From UBA2966 sp965242505 (GTDB lineage Bacteria; Pseudomonadota; Alphaproteobacteria; UBA2966), in assembly GCA_965242505.1 (NCBI GenBank), contig OZ251449.1, positions 930,001 through 994,000 on the forward strand: a stretch of DNA of 64,000 bases. Reading direction: 5' to 3'. A program made the translations under genes and the position numbers. Under the pieces are notes generated by a model that made no database searches, had not been told where the DNA came from, and was given only the letters and a program-made list of their open reading frames with translations. This document shows, one piece after another, positions 45,976 to 53,833 of the stretch; within the stretch, counting starts at the first letter, position 1; each line of letters starts with the position of its first letter.

Positions 45976-46497
45976 ATGACGATGAAGAACTTCCTGGCCG
46001 CCCTGACGTTCGCCCTAGCGCTGGCGGCGCCCGCGCCCGCCGCCGCCGCCGATTACGTCTGGCCGGTGGTCCGTGTCATTGAGGGTGACACGGTGGAGGT
46101 CGACGCTTCCGCCGATCTGCCGCCGGAACTCTCCCGGCTCATGGTCCGCCTGCGCGGCGTGGACACCCCGGAGAAAGGCCACCGCGCGAGGTGCCTCGAT
46201 GAACGGATGGCGGCGCACGTCGCGGGGACTCTGGTCGCGGTGATCGACTGGGGGCTCGACGCCCAAGCCGCGGTCGAGTTGCCGCACCGATGCAACCAGG
46301 GCGGCGCGACCGAGCTCGAGCGAGGCGCCGCGCTGGCCGCGCTCCAGGACTCGCTGGAGGCCCGGGGCCATACGATAGAGCTCCGCGGCATGAACAGTGG
46401 TCTGCACACCGTTCAACTCGACCATAACAAGGACGGTGAAGTCGTCCTGTTCGGCGCCGTGGACCCGCGCCGGGACGGGCTCGCCGCCGGGCGGTGA
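45976..46497 (+). pseudogene. Chimeric ORF: secreted thermonuclease N-terminus fused to GGT C-terminus
   Basis: A 173-codon frame. Residues 1-26 are a signal peptide (ending PAPAAAADY); 27-75 match the start of a staphylococcal-nuclease/thermonuclease domain, with IEGDTV, VRLRGVDTPE supplying the equivalents of the first Asp, Arg, Asp and Glu of the active site. At about residue 81 (46217) the frame passes into copy B of the ggt tail and continues in-frame to its stop. The second catalytic Arg and half the nuclease fold are missing, so neither activity should work. Compared with ggt, copy B has mostly amino-acid-changing differences. Confidence 0.8.
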
Positions 46498-46745
46498 CGG
46501 GCGGCGGACCGCCATCGTCCCCTATACCGACCTCCTGCCCCGCGGCCCTCCGGGGAATCTCGCACGGTCCACGATTATGATCCAAAACCATCCATATGGT
46601 GAAAATTGGCGCTTCATCATGCGATGACGCCTTGTGAATGACCTGTACTGGGTTATGATGGGATTGCATATCCAACTACCGTGGAGGCATGAGAGATCAC
46701 CCATGACGACTTCGGAAACGCCAGCCAGACGCTCCACCCCGGCGA
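46217..46745 (+). repeat. 530-bp direct repeat, copy B
   Basis: Repeats the end of ggt, the spacer and the first codons of the methyltransferase gene. It fills the gap 46498-46799 together with the mini-frame at 46703. Confidence 0.93.
46632..46659 (+). promoter_or_regulatory. Putative promoter before methyltransferase 2
   Basis: TTGTGA, 16-bp spacer, TATGAT; the copy-B version of the element at 44497, closer to consensus. It would transcribe the mini-frame and methyltransferase 2. Confidence 0.45.
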
Positions 46746-46759
46746 GCACCGGTCGATGA
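46703..46759 (+). pseudogene. Truncated start of a methyltransferase 1-like gene
   Basis: Reads MTTSETPARRSTPASTGR then TGA, matching the first 13 residues of methyltransferase 1 before diverging. It may act as a leader frame for the gene at 46800. Confidence 0.7.
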
Positions 46760-46799
46760 GGCCATGGGATCAGTTCGACTTTGATTTCAAGGGTGACAC

Positions 46800-48236
46800 A
46801 TGACCGATCCTAACTGGAAAAACCGGACGCTGTTTGTGGCGGACAACATCTTTATCCTGCGGGGCATGGACAGCGAGAGCGTCGATTGTATCGCCACCGA
46901 CCCACCATTCAACGCAAAGCGCGTCTTCAATGCCCCACTTGGATCGAAGTCGGCAACGCAGCGCTTCGATGATCGTTGGCGCTGGGACGAAGTAACGGAT
47001 GAATGGCAAGATCTGATTGCGTCGGACCATCCGGTAATCAAAGAGATCATCGAAGCAGCCGCCATGATAGAGGGTGGGAGTATCGACCATCGCACGGGTA
47101 AGATCACGACCGGATCGAAGAACTCGATCGCGGCATATCTCGCCTACATGGCCCCCAGGATCGTAGAGATGCGTCGGATTTTGAAGCCGTCAGGTGTGCT
47201 GTTTCTGCAATGCGACAGCGAGGCCAATTCTTACCTGCGGTTGTTGTTGGATGCGGTGTTCGGGCGAAGCCTGTTCATCAACGAAATCACTCGGCGACGC
47301 ACGCCTTCCAAAGGGCTCGCATCTAAACGACTTCCTATGAACAGTGATACCGTCTTCGCCTACGGTAAGAGCTTGAAATGGAAATGGAATCGATCCTATG
47401 AACCCTATGATCTCAGTGACCTCGACGAAAAAACACTCCAGCAGTACAACAAGATCGAAGGGGGTAGACGCTATCAACTAACGTCCTTGACGAACCCCAA
47501 TCGGGACCGCCCGAATCTCACCTACGAATTCCTCGGCATGACGCGGGTATGGCGGTGGGAACGGGACCGTATGGAAGCCGCTTATGCCAAAGGGCGCATT
47601 GTGCAAACCGCACCAGGCCGCGTGCCGCGCTTCAAGAGATATCTTGACGAACAACCGGGCAGGCCGAGAGACGACATATGGAACGATGTCAGGCAGGCCG
47701 AATCCAACGATGTCGTATGGGAAACCCGGAAGCCGGTAAGCCTCTACCGTCGGCTGATCGAGTGCGCCACGGACGAGGGTGATATCGTATGCGATCCCTT
47801 TGCCGGGTGCGCCACGACCTGCATAGCAGCGGAACAGCTACAACGGGGATGGGTCGGGATAGACATAGACCCTGTAGCCGAGCGCGTGACGCTGGAACGC
47901 CTACAAGACGAGACCGGCTTAAACATGCTGGAAACACCTGTAACCGTCCGCAAGTCGCTTCGCCGATCGGATATCCCACGTATTCCAGATGCGAGGCTCA
48001 GGCAGGCCCTATGGGCGCGGCAAAGCCACCAGTGTGCCAATCCCTACTGCGACTCAGAGAACCTTCGTGCCGCCGATCTCGAACTTGACCACCGCATCCC
48101 GAAGGTCAGGGGTGGCGACGATGACGCGCTCAATCGGATCGGGTTATGTTCGAACTGCAATCGGAGAAAGGGTCGGAAAGGATGGGGGCTGTTCTTGGAC
48201 GAGGAACGCTCCCAACAACCCCATCCTTCACGCTAA
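46800..48236 (+). CDS. DNA methyltransferase fused to C-terminal HNH domain (unit 2)
   Basis: A 478-residue homologue of unit 1: NWKNRTLFVADN and SVDCIATDPPFN (DPPF at 34-37) align with NWENRTLYRGDN and SVHLIATDPPFN. Motif I is VCDPFAGCATTCIAAEQ. The HNH part is at about 405-465: CANPYC, LELDHRIPKVRGG and CSNCNRRKGRKGWG. The middle target-recognition region differs strongly from unit 1, so a different DNA site is expected. AAGGGTG precedes the ATG. It is the least GC-rich gene of the area, which suggests transfer. No separate restriction enzyme gene adjoins. Confidence 0.88.
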   Translation: MTDPNWKNRTLFVADNIFILRGMDSESVDCIATDPPFNAKRVFNAPLGSKSATQRFDDRWRWDEVTDEWQDLIASDHPVIKEIIEAAAMIEGGSIDHRTGKITTGSKNSIAAYLAYMAPRIVEMRRILKPSGVLFLQCDSEANSYLRLLLDAVFGRSLFINEITRRRTPSKGLASKRLPMNSDTVFAYGKSLKWKWNRSYEPYDLSDLDEKTLQQYNKIEGGRRYQLTSLTNPNRDRPNLTYEFLGMTRVWRWERDRMEAAYAKGRIVQTAPGRVPRFKRYLDEQPGRPRDDIWNDVRQAESNDVVWETRKPVSLYRRLIECATDEGDIVCDPFAGCATTCIAAEQLQRGWVGIDIDPVAERVTLERLQDETGLNMLETPVTVRKSLRRSDIPRIPDARLRQALWARQSHQCANPYCDSENLRAADLELDHRIPKVRGGDDDALNRIGLCSNCNRRKGRKGWGLFLDEERSQQPHPSR

Positions 48237-48470
48237 TCAACCTGTCGGACAGTACTATAACCCATCATCAAGACCTTAAACTAGGAAATTTGTAAAGATC
48301 GACTTCATGTCGGATCGCTATTCCGCATACCCCTCTACAACCTGAAACCGGTTTCCGTTTATCCCAAATCAGGTTTCAATGGATCGGGGCGATCCGGATG
48401 ACAACGAATACCGGGACGGGCGCGAATCACTCCAGTCCCCTTCCCCCGATCCCGCGGTCGGCGGAGATCT
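48237..48470. other. AT-rich spacer with a perfect palindrome
   Basis: No gene is visible. It includes the 12-bp palindrome GAAACCGGTTTC near 48343-48354 and a nearby CAGGTTTCA, an inverted match to part of it. It could end transcription of methyltransferase 2 or bind a regulator; undetermined. Confidence 0.45.
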
Positions 48471-49835
48471 TCAGCGTCGGATGGTCTCGGGCACCATGCC
48501 GCGCGGGCTGAAACGCATCACCAGAAGCAGGATCGTCCCCATCAGGATCGGCCGCATATGCGCCGCCGACGCGACCAGATACGCGCGCACCGGGTCGTCG
48601 GGCGCCATGGCCGACGTCAGCGCGTTCACCAGCCACAGGCCGGCCGGCTCGGCTTCGATCCAGACGAACCAGATGACGAAGCCGCCCAGCGCCGCGCCCA
48701 GATTGTTGCCGGAGCCGCCGACGACCACCATTACCCAGATCAGGAACGTGAACCGCAACGGGTTGTAGGCGGAAGGCGTGAACTGCCCGTCGAGCGTGAC
48801 GAGCATCGCGCCGGCGATGCCGACGACCGCGGAACCGAGGACGAAAACCTGCCGGTGACGGCGAACGACGTCCTTTCCGAGCGCCTCGGCCGCCTCTTCG
48901 TTGTCCCGGATCGCCCGCATCATCCGCCCCCACGGCGAACGGAGCGCCCGCTCGCTGAGCAGCAGGACGACCAGAAGGACGGCGGCGAACAGCCCCGCGT
49001 AGCAGAGCTTGACGAAGATGCCCGCCGTTTCGATCGCGAGTCCGTGCAGCGCCGCGGCGCGTTCGGCCGCGTCCAGGCCAGAGAGCCCGCCGGCGTGGAG
49101 CGCCGCCACGAGGTCCCTGAACCAGACGGCCTGCTGGAGATCGAGTTCGTAGGGGACCGGGCGGTCGAGGCCGGTCACGTTCTTCACGCCGCGCGCGAGC
49201 CAGTCTTCGTTCTTGAGAACCGCGATCACGATCTCGGAGATGCCGAGCGTGGCGATGGCGAGGTAATCCGAGCGGAGCCCCAACGCGACTCGACCGACCA
49301 CCCAGGCGATGGCGGCCGCGAACACGCCGCCGACCGCCCACGACAGGACGATGGGCAGACCGAGACCTCCAAGATAGCCGCTCGTGGAGGGATCGACCGC
49401 CTCGATCGCCTCGACGGCGGGGTCGAAGAAGGCGCGCGTCGCGAAAAAGCCGACGACGACCGTCGCCGTCACGCCGAGCGACCGCCATCGGCCTGGAGGC
49501 AGGCGCCGAAACGCGACCAGGACGAGAGCGAGCGTCAGGCACGCGGCCGCGGCCGCCCACAGCAGACCGGCGCCGCCCGCCGCCACGGCCGCCCACACCG
49601 GCGGCCGGGAGACCAGCACGCCCGCCAGCCCGCCGAGGGCGGCGAAGGCCATGACGCCGGCGTTGAACAGGCCGGCGTAACCCCACTGGATGTTCACGCC
49701 GAGCGACATCACTGCCGAGATCAGGCAGAGATTGAGCACCGCCAGACTGACCGACCAGGACCGACCGAAGCCGACGGCGATCAGCAACACGGCGACGATC
49801 GCGAAGCCGCCGACGGCGCGCGCCCGTTCGCTCAC
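48471..49835 (-). CDS. livM: LivM-type permease (system 2)
   Basis: Inner-membrane permease (454 aa). Family blocks: LGVNIQWGYAGLFNAGVMAFA, LRSDYLAIATLGISEIVIAV and the coupling loop RMMRAIRDNEEAAEALGKDV. About 40 residues longer in the middle than E. coli LivM. The start is GTG 49835, overlapping the livH stop (GTGA); the longer frame upstream is shadow. Confidence 0.92.
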   Translation of the reverse strand: MSERARAVGGFAIVAVLLIAVGFGRSWSVSLAVLNLCLISAVMSLGVNIQWGYAGLFNAGVMAFAALGGLAGVLVSRPPVWAAVAAGGAGLLWAAAAACLTLALVLVAFRRLPPGRWRSLGVTATVVVGFFATRAFFDPAVEAIEAVDPSTSGYLGGLGLPIVLSWAVGGVFAAAIAWVVGRVALGLRSDYLAIATLGISEIVIAVLKNEDWLARGVKNVTGLDRPVPYELDLQQAVWFRDLVAALHAGGLSGLDAAERAAALHGLAIETAGIFVKLCYAGLFAAVLLVVLLLSERALRSPWGRMMRAIRDNEEAAEALGKDVVRRHRQVFVLGSAVVGIAGAMLVTLDGQFTPSAYNPLRFTFLIWVMVVVGGSGNNLGAALGGFVIWFVWIEAEPAGLWLVNALTSAMAPDDPVRAYLVASAAHMRPILMGTILLLVMRFSPRGMVPETIRR

Positions 49836-50872
49836 AGCACCCGTCCCCGGAACAGGCCGGTCGGCCGCCACAGCAGGACCGCCACCAGAATGATGAACGA
49901 GACCGAGAACTTGTAGTCGGTCGACAGAAGCTGCACCAGACCGTCGGGATGCAGGTGCTCGGGGAGCAGATACCGCAGGAACTTCTTGTAGGCGTAGGTG
50001 ATCGCGACCTCGGAGAAAGCGACGAGGAACCCCCCGGCGATGGCCCCCAACGGCTGGCCGATGCCGCCGACGATGGCGGCGGCGAACATGGGGAGCAGGA
50101 GTTGCAGGTAGGTGAACGGCTGGAAACTCTTGTCGAGGCCGTAGAGCGCGCCGGCGACGGTCGCGAGCACGGCGGTGATGGTCCAGGTCACGAGCACCAC
50201 CCGGTTCGGGTCGACGCCCGAGAGCAGGGCCAGATCCTCGTTGTCCGCATAGGCCCGCATCGACTTGCCCACGCGCGTGCGTTGCAGGAACCAGAACAGG
50301 GCCGCCACCGCCGCGACGGCGACGAGCACGGTCAGAAGCTGGGAAGAGCGGACCGCCAGCCCCTCGTCGAGGCCGGTCATGCGCCTGAACTCGCCCGCCG
50401 TCACCAGGTAGCGGGCGCCGTCGGCGAAGGAACGGTCGTCCGGACCGATGACGAAGCGGACCACGCCGTTCAACACGAACATCACGCCGACCGACGCGAC
50501 GGTCAACACCACCGGTCCGCTCCGTCTGGCGCGGTAGAAGCGGAACACCGACCGGTCGATGGCGAGGCTCGCGACGACCGCGGCCAGCGCGCCGAACGGC
50601 AGGGCCAGCAGCGCCGTGGGCAAGGAGCCGATGCCGACGCCCCAGCGCTGCAACTGCCAGGTCGCCAGGATCGTGGCCATCGTGCCCAGGGCCATGAGAT
50701 CGCCGTGGGAGAAGTTGGCGAAGCGCAGGACGCCGAACACCAGCGTTATGCCGAGCGCGCCCAGGGCGAGTTGCGAGCCGTAGGCGATGGCCGGAACGAC
50801 GACGAAATTGCACAACAGAACCAGGGCATTGGCGACATCGACGATCATCGACCCGTCATTCCCTCCGGTCAT
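49832..50872 (-). CDS. livH: LivH-type permease (system 2)
   Basis: Inner-membrane permease (346 aa) with ALGALGITLVFGVLRFANFSHGDLM at the start (read VFGVLRFANFSHGD) and MRAYADNEDLALLSGVDPNRV as coupling loop. ATG 50872 overlaps the livF stop; a later ATG at 50848 is possible. Gene order is livK-livG-livF-livH-livM, different from system 1. Confidence 0.92.
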   Translation of the reverse strand: MTGGNDGSMIVDVANALVLLCNFVVVPAIAYGSQLALGALGITLVFGVLRFANFSHGDLMALGTMATILATWQLQRWGVGIGSLPTALLALPFGALAAVVASLAIDRSVFRFYRARRSGPVVLTVASVGVMFVLNGVVRFVIGPDDRSFADGARYLVTAGEFRRMTGLDEGLAVRSSQLLTVLVAVAAVAALFWFLQRTRVGKSMRAYADNEDLALLSGVDPNRVVLVTWTITAVLATVAGALYGLDKSFQPFTYLQLLLPMFAAAIVGGIGQPLGAIAGGFLVAFSEVAITYAYKKFLRYLLPEHLHPDGLVQLLSTDYKFSVSFIILVAVLLWRPTGLFRGRVL

Positions 50873-51573
50873 CCGCCGAGAAACGCGCGCCCCACCTCGG
50901 GATTGGAGAGCAGCGCGCGTCCGGTATCGGTGAACCGGTTTCCGCCATTCACCAGGACGAAGCCGCGGTCGGCGATGTTCAGCGCCCGGCGGGCGTTTTG
51001 CTCGACCATCAGGATGGCGATCCCCATCCGCCGGATTTCGAGCAACCGGTCGAACAACTCGTCCATGACGATCGGCGATACGCCGGCGGTCGGCTCGTCG
51101 AGCATCAGCACGCTCGGCCGCGTCATCAGGGCTCGTCCGATGGCGGCCTGCTGGCGTTGGCCGCCGGACAGCGCGCCGGCCTGCTGGCGGCGCTTTTCCC
51201 GCAGCGCGGGAAACAGCTCGAAGATCTCCTCCATGCTTTCGGAGACGTCATCGCGGCGCAGAAAGGCGCCCATCTCGAGGTTTTCCTGAACCGTCATGGT
51301 CGTGAACACGTTGTCGGTCTGCGGGACGAAGGCCATCCCCGCCTTCACCCGGTCCCGCGGCGTCAGTCTCCCGATGTCGCGCCCATCCAGGAGCACCCTC
51401 CCCCGTCGCAGCCGCAACATGCCGAACAGCGCCTTCATCGCCGTCGATTTTCCGGCCCCGTTGGGGCCCACGATGACCGCGATCTCGCCCCTGTCCACGG
51501 CGATGGCGCATCCGCGCAATATATCGGCGGCGCCGTAGCCGCCGCGCATGTCCTCGCCGGCCAGATAGCTCAC
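50869..51573 (-). CDS. livF: LivF-type ABC transporter ATPase (system 2)
   Basis: ATPase subunit (234 aa): Walker A GPNGAGKST, signature LSGGQRQQAAIGRALM, Walker B LMLDEPTAGV, and VEQNARRAL. The start is GTG 51573 sharing GTGA with the livG stop. Confidence 0.94.
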   Translation of the reverse strand: MSYLAGEDMRGGYGAADILRGCAIAVDRGEIAVIVGPNGAGKSTAMKALFGMLRLRRGRVLLDGRDIGRLTPRDRVKAGMAFVPQTDNVFTTMTVQENLEMGAFLRRDDVSESMEEIFELFPALREKRRQQAGALSGGQRQQAAIGRALMTRPSVLMLDEPTAGVSPIVMDELFDRLLEIRRMGIAILMVEQNARRALNIADRGFVLVNGGNRFTDTGRALLSNPEVGRAFLGG

Positions 51574-52361
51574 GCCGACCCGGCGGAACCGGTCGGAGGG
51601 GTTCCGCGCCCCCTGCCCAGATAGGACTCGATGACCCGTTCGTCGGCCCTGACGTCCGGGGCCGGGCCCTGGGTGAGCACCGCGCCCTCGGCCATGACGA
51701 TGACCGGGTCGCACAGGAGGGAGATGAGGTCCATGTCGTGCTCGATCATGCAGAACGTGAGGCCGCGTTGCAGGTTGAGGCGCAGGATGGCGCCGGAAAC
51801 GTCTCTCAGCAGGGCGCGGTTCACACCGGCCGCTATCTCGTCGAGCAGAATCACCCGGGCGTCCGTCATCATCACGCGCCCGATTTCGACCAGTTTCTTC
51901 TGGCCGCCCGAAAGGTTGCCGGCCGGTTCCCCTGCGACCGCCTCCAGGTTCAGGAACTCGATGACCTCCTCGGCCTTGCGGCGGAGCGCCGCCTCCTGGG
52001 AGCGAACCCGCCCCGGCCGCAGCCAGGCGCCGAGAAGGTTTTCGCCGACCTGGTCCACGGCGGCCACCATCAGGTTCTCCAGCACCGTCAACGTGGAGAA
52101 TTCGTGCGCGATCTGAAACGTCCGCGCCACGCCCTTGCGGAAGAGCTCGTGGGGCCGGAGCCCGGTGATGTCCTCGTTTCCGAGGTAGACGCGCCCCGAG
52201 GTCGGCGGATAGACCCCGGCGATGACGTTGAACAGGGTGGTCTTGCCCGCGCCGTTCGGGCCGATCAGCCCGGTGATGGCGCCTTCCTCGATTTCCAGGT
52301 CGGCGCCATCGACGGCGCGGACGCCGCCGAAATGCTTGCGCACGTCGACGACGCGGATCAC
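51570..52361 (-). CDS. livG: LivG-type ABC transporter ATPase (system 2)
   Basis: ATPase subunit (263 aa): Walker A GPNGAGKTT, ARTFQIAHEFSTLTVLENL, signature LSGGQKKLVEIGRVMM, Walker B VILLDEIAAGVN (Ile where Pro is usual) and IEHDMDLISLL. It follows livK by 61 bp. Confidence 0.94.
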   Translation of the reverse strand: MIRVVDVRKHFGGVRAVDGADLEIEEGAITGLIGPNGAGKTTLFNVIAGVYPPTSGRVYLGNEDITGLRPHELFRKGVARTFQIAHEFSTLTVLENLMVAAVDQVGENLLGAWLRPGRVRSQEAALRRKAEEVIEFLNLEAVAGEPAGNLSGGQKKLVEIGRVMMTDARVILLDEIAAGVNRALLRDVSGAILRLNLQRGLTFCMIEHDMDLISLLCDPVIVMAEGAVLTQGPAPDVRADERVIESYLGRGRGTPPTGSAGSA

Positions 52362-52422
52362 GACGCGCCCGTCGTCCGGGGGCGCCGGCGAACGAAAGCG
52401 CGCCGCGAGGGCGTCTACGGGG

Positions 52423-53604
52423 TCAATGCACGTTGACGCTGGTGAACTTGCCGTCCCTTACCTCGTACTCCTTGTAGGATCCGGCGGCCTCGCCCACGTC
52501 GTTCAGCTCGACGTCCGTCGCGCCCTGGAAGTTCACGGCCTTTCCGGCGGCGAGGAGCTCGAGCGCCTTGCCCAACTCGCCGGGTCCGATCGCCTCGCCC
52601 GGGGCGTTGGCCACGGCCATGACCTTCGACTGGACCGCGGCGCGGTCCGTCGAACCCGCCGCCTGCGCCGCCAGGATGATCAGGGCCGCCGCGTCGTAGG
52701 CCTGGCCCACGAACGGCGCATCGCCCTTGACTCCCGCGGCCTCGGCGACCTCGATGAACTTCATGGCGTTGGGGGAATCCGAACCCGGCGCGGTGGCGAC
52801 GGCGCCGTTCAGCGGCTCGCCGATGGCCTTGACCAGCGAGTCCCCGATCATGCCGTCCGCCAGGAGAAACCTGTCGAATGCGCCGGTGTCGATGGAGGCC
52901 TGGATGACGCCCTTGCCGCCCTTGTCGATATAGCCGAAGACGGCCAGATGCCCGGCGCCCGAGGCGGCCAGCGCGCCGACTTCCGCCGAATAGTCGGCCT
53001 TGCCGTCCTCGTGCGACGCCGAAAGCTCGACCCGGCCGCCGATGGCCTCGAACGCGCCGGAGAACGACTCCGCCAATCCCTTGCCGTAGTCGTTGTTGGT
53101 GTAGGTGATGGCGATGCTCTCGATGCCGCGCGCCTTGGCGACCTGCGCCAGCACCTCGCCCTGCCGGGCGTCGGAAGGCGCCGTGCGGAAGAAGTATCCC
53201 TTGTCCTCGATGGTGCTGAGCGCCGGCGAGGTCGCCGACGGGGAGACCATGACCACGCCGTTCGGCACCGCGACGTTGTTGGTGACGGCGATGGTCACGC
53301 CCGAGCAATCCGCGCCCATGATGGCGGCGACGCCGTCCGAGGTGATCAGGCGCTCGGCCGTCGCCGTCGCGGCGGCCGCGTCGACACAGGTGGAATCGCC
53401 GCGCACCGGCGCCACCTTCCGGCCGCCGAGAAACTCGCCGGACTCCGACGCCTCCGTCATGGCGAGCTCGGCTCCGGCCGCGATGTCGGGGGTCAGGGAT
53501 TCGATCGGTCCGGTAAAGCCCAGCAGAACACCGATCTTCATATCGGCGGACGCTGACGACGCCATCACCGCGAGCGCCGCGGAAAGGACTAGGATTCTTC
53601 GCAT
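52423..53604 (-). CDS. livK: Periplasmic branched-chain amino acid type binding protein
   Basis: Substrate-binding protein (393 aa) that sets the specificity of system 2. A signal peptide (residues 1-20, VMASSASA) precedes MKIGVLLGFTGPIE; later motifs are ADCSGVTIAVTNNVAVPNGV (VTNNVAVPNGVVMVSPSAT), YTNNDYGKGLAESF and AYDAAALIILA. ATG 53604 follows GAAGGAGA, a strong ribosome site, so it is probably the first and most expressed gene of the operon. Confidence 0.94.
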   Translation of the reverse strand: MRRILVLSAALAVMASSASADMKIGVLLGFTGPIESLTPDIAAGAELAMTEASESGEFLGGRKVAPVRGDSTCVDAAAATATAERLITSDGVAAIMGADCSGVTIAVTNNVAVPNGVVMVSPSATSPALSTIEDKGYFFRTAPSDARQGEVLAQVAKARGIESIAITYTNNDYGKGLAESFSGAFEAIGGRVELSASHEDGKADYSAEVGALAASGAGHLAVFGYIDKGGKGVIQASIDTGAFDRFLLADGMIGDSLVKAIGEPLNGAVATAPGSDSPNAMKFIEVAEAAGVKGDAPFVGQAYDAAALIILAAQAAGSTDRAAVQSKVMAVANAPGEAIGPGELGKALELLAAGKAVNFQGATDVELNDVGEAAGSYKEYEVRDGKFTSVNVH

Positions 53605-53833
53605 GTCAGGTCTCCTTCAGGTTCGAACGGTCTCCGGGAGGCGATCCGATTCGGATGATATTTCATGTCCGATCCGACGTACAGAGAGAACTTCACGCGC
53701 CCCTCCCGGCTCCCCCTCGCCAAGGGGAGAGGTATGAACGGCTCCGGCGGCATTCTCGCCTCTTCCCCCGGCGGAGGGAAGCAGGAAGGGGGTCCGCGCA
53801 GACGTGCGACCGCGAGAACCGGAGAAGCGGACG

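Noticed and set aside
53690..53800. Further member of the GC-rich repeat family downstream of livK
   Set aside because: Only a short CCCCTCGCCAAGGGG hairpin is shared; the diagnostic modules are missing.
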